13,706 nucleotides of DNA from CAMBDR01 sp046597185 (GTDB taxonomy: Bacteria; Pseudomonadota; Gammaproteobacteria; Burkholderiales; Burkholderiaceae_D): assembly GCA_046597185.1 (NCBI GenBank), contig JBKJLF010000900.1, positions 1 through 13,706 on the forward strand, given 5' to 3'. Of the stretch, positions 1-7,339 are shown in pieces (position 1 is the stretch's first letter; every line of letters begins with the position of its first letter). A model generated the notes under the pieces. The model had not been told where the DNA came from. It worked only from the letters and a program-made list of their open reading frames with translations, and made no database searches. The translations under genes and the position numbers were made by a program.

Positions 1-49
1 CGGCAATGTCCATTGACATGCCTCTGTGCTCAGCGATAAATTGGACGGT
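1..49 (-). pseudogene. Continuation of the aconitase-family frame beyond an in-frame TAA
   Basis: Reading the minus strand on past the TAA at 52-50 in the same frame gives TVQFIAEHRGMSMDIA up to the window edge. The LeuC/aconitase family typically shows a stretch of the type GLVAPDE-TV-F--(E/A)RRG at this point, so the unbroken frame continues the dehydratase instead of being spacer. A single G-to-T change (GAA to TAA) would explain the stop. The rest of the gene, including the cysteines that hold the [4Fe-4S] cluster, lies outside the window. This may be a broken gene or a base-calling error. Confidence 0.6.
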
Positions 50-1414
50 TTAGGTGTCCGACGCAACCAGACCGGTAAAGCCGCCAATCTCGGCTGCCAT
101 ATTGGTCAACGTGGCGCGCTCGTCAATGCGCATGAATGAAACCGCCTCACCCTGATATTCAATCACTTGCCCAATCGCATGGCCTTCGCGAATATACGGC
201 AGGCTCAGCAGATGCAGTGCCACATCCTTGGCCGTCACCGCTTGCGGCAGGCGGCCATGCAACACAATGCGACAGGTGGCGGGCACCTTCAGGCGCACAT
301 CCCGGCTGATCCAGGCATTGGCAATGTCGGTGGTGCCAACGCCAAAAGCCAAACAGCCCAGGGCACCGCTGTGCGAAGTATGCGAATCGGTGCCGATGAT
401 GATTTGGCCTGGCGCGGCATAGCGCTCGCTCATAATCGCATGGCAAATGCCTTCCGAACCCGAGCCATCGGCCAGTTCTCCGTGCAGTTTAATCCCATGC
501 GCCTGGCAAAATGCTTTTTGCACCAGCGGCAGCTTTTCCGCCGCCGTCAGCAAGACCGAGGGCTTTTTATCATCCTGCATGATGCGCCCGAGAAAAGTGA
601 GGTGATCCCGAAACGCCAACACCGATGCCGGATCACGCACCTTGATGTTGTTCCCGAGTGCCTGCTTTAAAAAGTCGGACGCCATCGGCGTCACATATTC
701 GTGGGAAAAACGCCAGTCGGTTTGAATGAATACGCTGTCACCGGGGCGCACACAGGCCACGCCAACCGACCCATCGTGCTGGATCACGGCGCGGGCAATC
801 AGCTTTTCAGCCAGGGTCATGGCTTGCACCGGGTGCGCGGGCACATCGACCTGGACTGCACCTGCCAGGCGCGCCGCATTAAAGGCAAATAAACCGCCAT
901 GGCGCACGATTTGCGCGGTCAGCGCATCCAACCCATCGGTGAACTCGGATAAGGGAATCGCTGCACCGGCGCGGATACGCGCAATCAAGCCGAAATCGGT
1001 CGATGTGAGCAAACCCAGATTATGGCAATTTTGCTGATAAATGCGTTCAAAGCTCTTGGCAATGACCAGGCGTATGCCGGCACACAGTTCTGCATACGGG
1101 CTGGCCTCGCGCGAAGAACCCTTGCCGCGCCGCGTTCCCGAGACGCTAACCGCAAAACCGCCCTTGCGCACGGAGCCGGCAGTGCAAGCAAAGCGCTCAC
1201 CCGCTTTCAGCCCGAGGTAAGGAAAATCGCCTAATTTTTGATCATAATAGTAGCAAACTTGGGCCGGCGTAATTTCATCGGTGCTAATGTCATCACGCAA
1301 GTTACCAGCTTGGGCGAGATCCAGATCGACACCTTGCAATTGCTGATCAAGCAGGTCGGGGTCTTGCGTGAGAAACAGCACGCGCCCGGTAAAGTTGATG
1401 GTATCTGGCTTCAA
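50..1414 (-). CDS. Fused LeuD-LeuC-like aconitase-family dehydratase, cut short by an in-frame stop
   Basis: Likely an isopropylmalate/homoaconitate-type hydro-lyase that isomerises a 2-hydroxy dicarboxylate by dehydration and rehydration in the cytoplasm. Residues about 35-190 form the swivel (LeuD-like) domain, with the substrate-binding motif GKGSSREASP at 97-106 (GCGSSRE in classic LeuD). Residues about 197-454 are the N-terminal half of a LeuC-like domain with GTDSHTSHSGALG at 341-353. The two subunits are normally separate; here the small one comes first on one chain. The chain stops at residue 454, before the three cluster cysteines near the LeuC C-terminus, although the frame continues beyond the TAA. 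The start is TTG at 1414-1412, supported by an AGAGGT Shine-Dalgarno six bases upstream (plus-strand 1421-1426). It lies 24 bases downstream of the LeuA-like gene and is probably cotranscribed. Exact substrate unknown; as read, the protein should be inactive. Confidence 0.82.
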   Translation of the reverse strand: MKPDTINFTGRVLFLTQDPDLLDQQLQGVDLDLAQAGNLRDDISTDEITPAQVCYYYDQKLGDFPYLGLKAGERFACTAGSVRKGGFAVSVSGTRRGKGSSREASPYAELCAGIRLVIAKSFERIYQQNCHNLGLLTSTDFGLIARIRAGAAIPLSEFTDGLDALTAQIVRHGGLFAFNAARLAGAVQVDVPAHPVQAMTLAEKLIARAVIQHDGSVGVACVRPGDSVFIQTDWRFSHEYVTPMASDFLKQALGNNIKVRDPASVLAFRDHLTFLGRIMQDDKKPSVLLTAAEKLPLVQKAFCQAHGIKLHGELADGSGSEGICHAIMSERYAAPGQIIIGTDSHTSHSGALGCLAFGVGTTDIANAWISRDVRLKVPATCRIVLHGRLPQAVTAKDVALHLLSLPYIREGHAIGQVIEYQGEAVSFMRIDERATLTNMAAEIGGFTGLVASDT

Positions 1415-1438
1415 AATGAGACCTCTTCCAGTAAGAAA

Positions 1439-2668
1439 TTATGATTTGATGGCCGGATCACAGGTATGTAACATCTGTTTGATTTCAGCATCGCTCAAAA
1501 TATGATCGCCCTTTTTGGCATGTTGCAAGATCAGCTCAACATATTCAGGCTTATCTTCGTAGCCATGGGCATTGAGCCAAAAGTGAACATTGCTGTGCCC
1601 GGCAATCGGGCCAACTTCAATCTCTTGATGGCGGCCTACCATGGTGGCGGGCACGCCCGAATAAATGATGTCGGCCCAGCTTTTGTCATCGCGCTGCAAG
1701 GCTTTGACGATGGCCGCCGCGTGTACTCCGGTGCCGGTACGAAAGGCATCACGCCCAAAAACCGGATATAAGAAAGGGATTTCCATGTGCAAGATTTCGC
1801 TGCTGCGCGCCATCGCCTTAGCCAGGGTATGCATGGATTGATCCCAATAGCCCTTTAATGCCAGATTGACCAATATTTGATCCAGCGCCACATTGCCGCA
1901 GCGCTCGCCGATGCCAAGTAGCGTGCCGTGCAAACAATCGGCCCCGGCGTCAAACGCAGCAATGGCATTGGCCAGGCCAAGGCCGCGATCATTGTGCCCA
2001 TGCCAATCAAGCCGAACCGGATGGTTTTTAATGATGGTGTCACGGATGAAGGTAATCAGGGTTCGTGCCCCGCGCGGGGTGGCGTGGCCGCAGGTGTCGG
2101 CGGCGCAAATGGCGGCGGCACCTTCATCAAGGGCGGTTGAATAAATCGCCGTAATGGTCTCGGGCTTGGCGCGGGTGGTATCTTCGGTGATTAAATTCAG
2201 GCTGATCTCTTGTTGCCGACAAAAAATCCCGGTTTGCCGCACTTTCTCGACCAGAAAATCAAGGCTCCAGTCTTCCACCGTCATGCGGATCGGGCTTGAT
2301 CCGAGAAAGGCGGCAGCTTCAATCGGTACTCCAACCAACTGTTGTAATTCGGCCAGTTTGGAGAGATCGCCAATCAGGGTGCGGGCCGCCGCGACCGCGC
2401 GAATCGGCAGGCGCTGGTCACGAATTTCAGTCAGCAGGGCATGCACATCAGCAAATTCCTTGGCGCTGGAGGCGGGCATGCCAAGATCGATGGAATGGAT
2501 GCCAAGGCCCACCAAGTGGTGCAAAATCTCTATTTTCCCGTGGATGTCGGGCAGTTTGATGGAAGGGCTTTGCAAACCGTCTCGTAGCGTTTCGTCATGC
2601 AGGATCAGATGGTGCTCAATGGTGGGCTGCGTGGTTTTATTCCAATCATAAATCAGCTCTGGCTTCAT
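1439..2668 (-). CDS. LeuA/homocitrate-synthase-like acyltransferase (DRE-TIM family), short form
   Basis: Condenses an acyl-CoA (typically acetyl-CoA) with a 2-oxo acid, the entry step of leucine-type 2-oxoacid elongation. With the start at 2668 the protein is 409 residues. HDETLRDGLQ at 24-33 carries the metal-binding Asp25 and catalytic Arg29. DWHGHNDRG at 221-229 carries metal ligands His223 and His225. GIGERCGN follows, and a T-G-H-A-A-K-type helical motif lies in the C-terminal subdomain. Canonical LeuA is over 500 residues with a leucine-binding regulatory domain; that domain is missing here, as in NifV-like homocitrate synthases, so feedback control by leucine is not expected. An upstream in-frame start at 2803 is possible but would translate the tandem repeat and has no family-like sequence; the ribosome site before 2668 is itself weak. 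The fused dehydratase follows 24 bases downstream. The substrate (isopropylmalate, homocitrate or citramalate chemistry) cannot be fixed from sequence alone. Confidence 0.85.
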   Translation of the reverse strand: MKPELIYDWNKTTQPTIEHHLILHDETLRDGLQSPSIKLPDIHGKIEILHHLVGLGIHSIDLGMPASSAKEFADVHALLTEIRDQRLPIRAVAAARTLIGDLSKLAELQQLVGVPIEAAAFLGSSPIRMTVEDWSLDFLVEKVRQTGIFCRQQEISLNLITEDTTRAKPETITAIYSTALDEGAAAICAADTCGHATPRGARTLITFIRDTIIKNHPVRLDWHGHNDRGLGLANAIAAFDAGADCLHGTLLGIGERCGNVALDQILVNLALKGYWDQSMHTLAKAMARSSEILHMEIPFLYPVFGRDAFRTGTGVHAAAIVKALQRDDKSWADIIYSGVPATMVGRHQEIEVGPIAGHSNVHFWLNAHGYEDKPEYVELILQHAKKGDHILSDAEIKQMLHTCDPAIKS

Positions 2669-2690
2669 GGTGAAATTCTTCGCTTTAAAT

Positions 2691-2739
2691 GGGCGTGTAA
2701 GGCGGACGTGTAAGGCGGGCGTGTAAGGCGGGATTGTAA
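2691..2739. repeat. 13-base tandem repeat, about 3.8 copies
   Basis: Three full units at 2701-2713, 2714-2726 and 2727-2739 (consensus GGCGGGCGTGTAA) follow a partial ten-base unit at 2691-2700. Units differ at one to three bases. The repeat begins about 22 bases upstream of the LeuA-like start, so it lies in the probable untranslated leader of that mRNA. There it reads as repeats of TTACACGCCCGCC. The unit length is not a multiple of three, which argues against it being coding. Confidence 0.85.
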
Positions 2740-2814
2740 GGCGCAACAAGAATAAACCGAACTTCATCAGCAGAATGAAAAAACGACATCTTTCAGCGGA
2801 CAATACACTTTATC

Positions 2815-2890
2815 ACAAGAAATATTTTGCGCCAACTATTTTTGGCGGGCATGATATAAAAACACTTCTTGGTTGCGTTGCAATTGAAAC
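2815..2890 (-). promoter_or_regulatory. Possible promoter region of the LeuA-like operon with a small inverted repeat
   Basis: On the minus strand a TATCAT (plus 2851-2856) resembles a -10 box, but no well-spaced -35 box accompanies it. A perfect six-base inverted repeat CGCCAA-CTATTT-TTGGCG lies at 2830-2847, where a repressor or activator could bind. The call rests on position and weak motifs only. Confidence 0.25.
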
Positions 2891-2953
2891 TCGCAGCGCA
2901 AGCAGGCCTGTCTCGTCAAGTATCAAGGAAACAAGGGTTTTAGTGCGGGGTTA

Positions 2954-2999
2954 GGTGCCACGCAATCGGTTTGCCGATATGATCGAGAAAGCTGGCACC
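2954..2999. repeat. Nested inverted repeat
   Basis: An outer perfect arm pair GGTGCCA (2954-2960) and TGGCACC (2993-2999) encloses an inner hairpin ATCGG-TTTG-CCGAT (2965-2978). It could be a protein-binding site, an RNA fold in a long leader, or a relic of a mobile element. No function can be assigned. Confidence 0.45.
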
Positions 3000-3120
3000 G
3001 GATGAGCTTGTGGCCCAGCAACAACGAGCGCAATAAGCGTGCAAAAAATTGTTGGGAGAACTTGACCACCATGCCGAAAACGGCGCAAAATCCCTATTCC
3101 AATTTCTCGCAAAAGCAGCA

Positions 3121-3240
3121 ATTATTATATTAATTGAATTGAATTATATTTTAATCGCAATATTATATTTTGATGAGCAATAGAAATATAGTTTAATTTT
3201 ATTTATTATAAATTAAGTTTTTCCAATGCAATTAATTGTG
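3121..3240 (+). promoter_or_regulatory. Very AT-rich upstream region of the cyclohydrolase-WD40-NRPS operon
   Basis: Only 18 of these 120 bases are G or C (15%), against roughly 50-65% in the flanking genes. It contains a dyad TTAATTT-N10-AAATTAA (3193-3216) that satisfies the T-N11-A pattern of LysR-type regulators. It also has a perfect ten-base palindrome CAATTAATTG (3229-3238) and two direct copies of ATTATATTTT starting at 3143 and 3162. The position directly upstream of the operon makes promoter activity and H-NS-type silencing likely. No single sigma-70 promoter can be chosen with confidence, and short motifs arise easily by chance in such sequence. Confidence 0.5.
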
Positions 3241-3288
3241 TATTTAAAAAATGCATATTGATTAACAAGGAAATTAAGAAAGACTCAA

Positions 3289-3912
3289 ATGGCCACTATT
3301 CAAACTGTACCATTAGGAATACGTACCACCGTCGTCGTGCCGATTGTTCTTGCGGACGGAACGACGGTTAATTCGGAAATTATCAGCTTTCAAGGCCTTT
3401 CTGAAGAAAAGGAGCATTTTGCCGTTCGTTTGGGCACACCCGACCCGATTACGCCGCTTGTACGTTTGCACTCGGAATGTGTGACGGGTGATGTTTTTGG
3501 TTCCGCGCGCTGTGACTGCGGCCCGCAATTGCACGAATCATTGATGCGTTTAAATCTATTGGGTGGGTATTTATTGTACTTGCGGCAGGAGGGGCGTGGT
3601 ATTGGTCTGTTTCGCAAACTGGAGGCTTATCGCCTGCAGGACCAGGGTTTCGATACTTACGCGGCCAATCGCGAATTGGGTCATGACGATGACGAGCGTG
3701 AATATACTGTCGCGGCCGACATGCTCAAGGCATTGAACATCAACCATATCACCCTGCTCAGTAATAACCCGGACAAATTCAAGCAGTTGGTTGCGGCTGG
3801 CATTCAGATTGATGAAACGATGTCAACGGGCGTTTTTGTCGCTGAATCGAATCGCAAATACTTGGAAGCCAAGATATTGCATGGAAAACACAATATTGAT
3901 CTCAAACCTTAA
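3289..3912 (+). CDS. GTP cyclohydrolase II (RibA family), probably the ToxB-like pathway copy
   Basis: Converts GTP to 2,5-diamino-6-ribosylamino-4(3H)-pyrimidinone phosphate with release of formate and pyrophosphate, in the cytoplasm. At 207 residues it is the usual single-domain size. The zinc ligands are Cys64, Cys75 and Cys77 in HSECVTGD...RCDCG. RQEGRGIGL at 99-107 is the phosphate/guanine loop. Tyr114, Asp135 and Arg137 (LEAYRLQDQG and DDERE) correspond to catalytic residues of E. coli RibA, so it should be active. The start ATG follows an AAGAAAG at 3276-3282. No DHBP synthase domain and no riboflavin genes accompany it. It is followed 14 bases later by a WD40 gene, the order known from toxoflavin clusters (toxB, toxC), so a secondary-metabolic role is more likely than riboflavin synthesis. 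A household ribA copy cannot be excluded. Confidence 0.95.
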   Translation: MATIQTVPLGIRTTVVVPIVLADGTTVNSEIISFQGLSEEKEHFAVRLGTPDPITPLVRLHSECVTGDVFGSARCDCGPQLHESLMRLNLLGGYLLYLRQEGRGIGLFRKLEAYRLQDQGFDTYAANRELGHDDDEREYTVAADMLKALNINHITLLSNNPDKFKQLVAAGIQIDETMSTGVFVAESNRKYLEAKILHGKHNIDLKP

Positions 3913-3916
3913 AGGA
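3912..3916 (+). promoter_or_regulatory. Ribosome binding site of the WD40 gene overlapping the ribA-like stop
   Basis: AAGGA begins on the last base of the cyclohydrolase stop codon and ends ten bases before the ATG at 3927. The overlap supports cotranscription and coupled translation. Confidence 0.7.
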
Positions 3917-3926
3917 TACAATAGCA

Positions 3927-5618
3927 ATGATTGCGCATACTTCTCCAATTAGTGGCGTGGCCGCATACGGTAATCGTTATGTCGCTACGGCTGGCTATGA
4001 TAATCAAGTAATTTTATGGGATGCCAAGACCAAAACGGCTATCAGCCGGGGTTTGCACGATCATTTGGCAAATCAACTGGCATTCAGCCCGGATGGCCGC
4101 CATCTGGTCAGCTCGTCGAGCGACCATACCGCACGCCTGTGGTCGCTACCCGATTTAAAACTGCTGGCCGTCTTCTCGGATCAAATCGACGATGTTGAAA
4201 TGTCGGCATTTCATCCGACCAAGGAATTAATCGCCACCGCTTCGCGTGATCATCAGTTACGCGTTTATGACTTTACAGGTCAGCTCAAGGCCACCTTCCA
4301 GGGCCACACGATGGATGTGATTTCGGTGGTCTGGTCCTTAAGTGGTGATGAGTTAATTACCTCCAGTGATGACGGTACGATCAAGCGCTGGTCGCTCCTT
4401 GGTGCCAGCATGGTCGATGACATTGACCTTGGCGGGATTGAAACCGATACCATCGCCATCACCAGCGACGGTATCATTTTTGCGGGTAATGACGAAGGCC
4501 AGATCGTCGTCATTGACAATGGCAAAATCTCCAACTATCCTGCGCATGCGGCGGGTATCAAACGCCTGGTTTATCAGGCCAATGAAAACCTGTTGATCAG
4601 TTTGAGTTATGACCGCACCTTACGCGCCTGGCAGACCAATGGCCCGGAACTTAAACCGATTGCAACCTCGTTTATGCCGCCCGAAGTGTGGCCGCGCTCT
4701 TGTGCCTTTCTCGATAGTAATACGCTGGCATTTGCCACCTTTGGCTCGTCCTATGCCATTTATCGGCTCGATACCGACCAATGGGATATGTCTGGCGTCT
4801 TGCCAACCCCCGGTGTCAATGCGGTAACGACTTATGCGGGGCGTCGCCTGACCATCGGCGACGGCGGTATTTTGGCAATCGATGGTCAGAATTCGACCAA
4901 TGTCGGTAGCCTGTGCAATTTCCTGACTCCGGTCGCATCGCGGGTTTTCACTGGCGGCCAAATGGGCTGCGTGGTGGATGCCTTAAACGGAGAATTGCTC
5001 TATCAACACGCCTCACCACTCAACTGTGGCGCGGCGTTTGAGCGTGGCGCTGTACCCCATGTGGTGATTGGTACTTATACTGGCGAAGGACTGGTATTTT
5101 CAGTCGATGCCAACAGTAAAGTGACCCATGTTGCCACCTTGAAGCTGCACGCCAACGCGGTTAAATCGGTGGCGGTGTCGAATGGGAAAATATTTTCGGT
5201 CTGTGCCGATACGGCCGCATCCTGGTTCTCGACCGCCGATTTTAGCCAAATCGCCCATCTTGACGGTGCCCATGACCGCATCGCCAATGGCTGTGCGGCG
5301 TTGCCGGACGGGCGTTTCGTCAGTATCAGCCGGGATCACAAAATGCGGCTCTGGGATGGCACAAAAGCGAATGTCATTGACACCCCGCATGATCACTCGA
5401 TCAAGTGCGTGGCCACCTCTGACGACGGCCGTTACATCGCATCGGGTTCTTACTTCGGCGTGGTGGCATTGTATGATGTGCAAAGTTCGACATGGGCCAG
5501 CGTAACACGGGTAACCGCTGCCGGTATCTCATCGATCTTTTACGATGCCCAAAACAAGTGTTTTCTGGCCGCATCGTATGACAGCCGGGTCTATGAAATT
5601 GGCATAGGCGCAGTATGA
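3927..5618 (+). CDS. WD40 beta-propeller protein, ToxC-like
   Basis: A 563-residue soluble protein with no signal peptide or membrane segment. WD-type strand ends recur at VILWD (28-32), ARLWS (69-73), LRVYD (111-115), IKRWS (152-156), LRAWQ (232-236), MRLWD (473-477) and VALYD (513-517), most preceded by SxD or GxD turns. Together with degenerate blades in the middle (about 250-400), the length suits two fused seven-bladed propellers. WD40 proteins are usually scaffolds, not enzymes. In toxoflavin clusters a WD-repeat protein (ToxC) is encoded directly after the cyclohydrolase II gene and its biochemical role is unsettled. Same order and spacing here suggest the same job, perhaps organising or catalysing a step on an unstable pyrimidine intermediate. 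The start at 3927 has a good ribosome site; the stop TGA overlaps the NRPS ATG. Propeller fold is sure; function is by context. Confidence 0.85.
   Translation: MIAHTSPISGVAAYGNRYVATAGYDNQVILWDAKTKTAISRGLHDHLANQLAFSPDGRHLVSSSSDHTARLWSLPDLKLLAVFSDQIDDVEMSAFHPTKELIATASRDHQLRVYDFTGQLKATFQGHTMDVISVVWSLSGDELITSSDDGTIKRWSLLGASMVDDIDLGGIETDTIAITSDGIIFAGNDEGQIVVIDNGKISNYPAHAAGIKRLVYQANENLLISLSYDRTLRAWQTNGPELKPIATSFMPPEVWPRSCAFLDSNTLAFATFGSSYAIYRLDTDQWDMSGVLPTPGVNAVTTYAGRRLTIGDGGILAIDGQNSTNVGSLCNFLTPVASRVFTGGQMGCVVDALNGELLYQHASPLNCGAAFERGAVPHVVIGTYTGEGLVFSVDANSKVTHVATLKLHANAVKSVAVSNGKIFSVCADTAASWFSTADFSQIAHLDGAHDRIANGCAALPDGRFVSISRDHKMRLWDGTKANVIDTPHDHSIKCVATSDDGRYIASGSYFGVVALYDVQSSTWASVTRVTAAGISSIFYDAQNKCFLAASYDSRVYEIGIGAV
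5615..5618 (+). promoter_or_regulatory. ATGA stop/start overlap between WD40 and NRPS genes
   Basis: The NRPS ATG (5615-5617) overlaps the WD40 TGA (5616-5618). No strong Shine-Dalgarno precedes the ATG, so initiation probably depends on ribosomes finishing the WD40 gene. This ties the NRPS to the two upstream genes. Confidence 0.75.
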
Positions 5619-7339
5619 CCTCAACCTTACTTCAATTGCTGGAATGGCGTGCTTCGCCAGAATCCGGCACGGCCCACAGTACCGCCTTCACTTTTTTGGA
5701 AGATGGCGAACAGGTCAGCGGCTCACTCACATTTCTCGAATTGGAACGTCATGCCAGAAATATTGCGGCGCACCTGCAAACAGTGACTCAGCCGGGCGAG
5801 CGAGTCTTGTTGGTTTATCCGCCCGGGCTGGATTACATCACCGCCTTTTTTGGCTGTGCCTATGCCGGTGTAATCGCTGTGCCTGCGCTGCCGCCTGCCA
5901 ATGTCAAAACACTGCCAAGATTGCAATTGATTGCCAAAGATGCGCAGCCGCAGGTGGCGCTTACCCTCAGTAATATCAAGCAGCGTATCGGTCAATTGCA
6001 GGCTGATCCTTGCCAGGTGTTCGGGGCACTGACATGGTTGGCCAGCGATACCCTGGCCGATAACGCGTCCAATTGGCTGCGCCCTCAGGTGCAGCCCACC
6101 GATATTTCATTTTTGCAGTACACCTCCGGCTCGACGGGTGACCCCAAGGGCGTGATGGTGAGTCATGCCAACATTCTGGCAAATGGCAAATTAATTTACG
6201 ACGCATTTAATTTGACCCAGTCCGATGTCTGCGTTTCATGGTTGCCACCGCATCACGACATGGGGCTGATCGGCACCATTTTGAGCGCCGTTTATGCCGG
6301 CGTGCATTCGGTGCAGTTCCCGCCTGCGGCTTTTTTGATGCGGCCCTACCGCTGGCTGAAATTGCTGTCCGATTATCGGGCACGCATTACCGCCGCGCCT
6401 AATTTTGGCTATGATTTATGCGTCAATAAAGTAAGCGAACAGCAAATGCAAGGCTTGAACCTGAGTGCGCTTGAATTTGCCTTGAATGGTGCCGAAATGG
6501 TTCGTCCTGAAACGCTTAGGCGCTTCGCTGATGCCTTTACCTCATGCGGTTTGCGCCCGGAAGCCATTACGCCCGTATATGGCTTGGCTGAAGCCACCTT
6601 GTTGGTATCGGTCAATAATCTGAAGCGCTTGGCGCAAGTGGCGGGTTCTCTGCGGGTAAGTAAGACCGCGCTGGGCAAGCATCTTGTGGAGTCAAGCAAC
6701 CGGGAAAACGATGTGACGGAACTGATGTCGGCGGGGCTGGCCATATCGGGTGGGCACCAGGCCATCATTGTCGATCATGCCACCCGAAACCGTCAGGCCG
6801 AAGATATCGTGGGCGAGGTTTGGGTGCATGGCCCCTCGGTGGCTTGCGGCTATTGGCAGCAGCCGGAAGCGAGCCGAACCAGCTTCGGCACGCAAGTGGC
6901 GGATCAGACAGAATCCGATGCCACCTATTTACGCACCGGCGACCTCGGTTTTATTCACGATCAGCAACTGTATATTACAGGCCGGATCAAGGAAATGATG
7001 ATTTTTAATGGCCGCAATATTTACCCGCAGGATGTCGAGGCGACGATTGAGAAACTTGATCCGGCATTTCGGGCCAATGGTTGTGCGGTGTTTTCATTGG
7101 AAGAACAGAGCACATCGCAATTGGTGATTGTGCAGGAAGTGGAATCCAGAAAAACCCCCGATTTCGAGACCTTGGCATTCAAAGTACGTGCCGAATTGGT
7201 CGAACAACATGAACTGTTCGAAGTTGCCGCCATTGTATTGGTCAAGGCGGGACATATTCCGCGTACATCGAGCGGAAAAATTCAACGGCTGCGCTGTAAG
7301 CAGCGCTTCAAGGATGGCGAGTTCCAAGCCATCTGGCAA
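5615..7339 (+). other. NRPS domain: fatty-acyl-AMP ligase (FAAL) loading domain
   Basis: Activates a carboxylic acid as acyl-AMP and passes it to the following carrier. The ATP loop is YTSGSTGDPKG from Tyr169. SWLPPHHDMGLIG around 208-220 and APNFGYDLCV are typical of FAALs, not of amino-acid adenylation domains. YGLAEATLL is the A5-type motif. The C-terminal catalytic lysine is Lys555 in PRTSSGKIQR. Chain-length preference cannot be read from the sequence. GC (about 50% or less in places) is lower than in the last modules. Confidence 0.88.

Larger units (their letters stand above)
2669..3288. other. Divergent intergenic region (620 bases)
   Basis: This separates the minus-strand LeuA-like gene from the plus-strand cyclohydrolase operon. 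From left to right it holds the 13-base tandem repeat, a small inverted repeat, about 230 bases of ordinary composition (2880-3110), and an AT-rich tract. No family-recognisable gene, RNA gene or FMN riboswitch consensus is visible. Only unsupported short frames of under 50 residues occur. Confidence 0.7.

Noticed and set aside
167..670. 167-residue plus-strand frame
   Set aside because: Antisense to the dehydratase; composition is that of a complementary shadow with no motif.
2154..2651. 165-residue plus-strand frame
   Set aside because: Antisense to the LeuA-like gene, rich in Arg and Ser as shadows often are, with no domain.
2669..2803. N-terminal extension of the LeuA-like protein from a start at 2803
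   Set aside because: The extra 45 residues translate the tandem repeat, show no family similarity, and make the protein longer than comparable short-form enzymes.
2923..3072. 49-codon minus-strand frame starting MVVKFSQQFF
   Set aside because: Overlaps the frame above on the other strand and the nested inverted repeat, has no clear ribosome site and no family resemblance.
3002..3133. 43-codon plus-strand frame starting MSLWPSNNERNK
   Set aside because: No convincing ribosome site, no recognised family, ends in the AT-rich tract; could be a small peptide gene but nothing supports it beyond an open frame.
3000..3288. FMN riboswitch upstream of the RibA homologue
   Set aside because: The conserved FMN-element core was looked for in the leader and is not present, which agrees with a non-riboflavin role for this gene.
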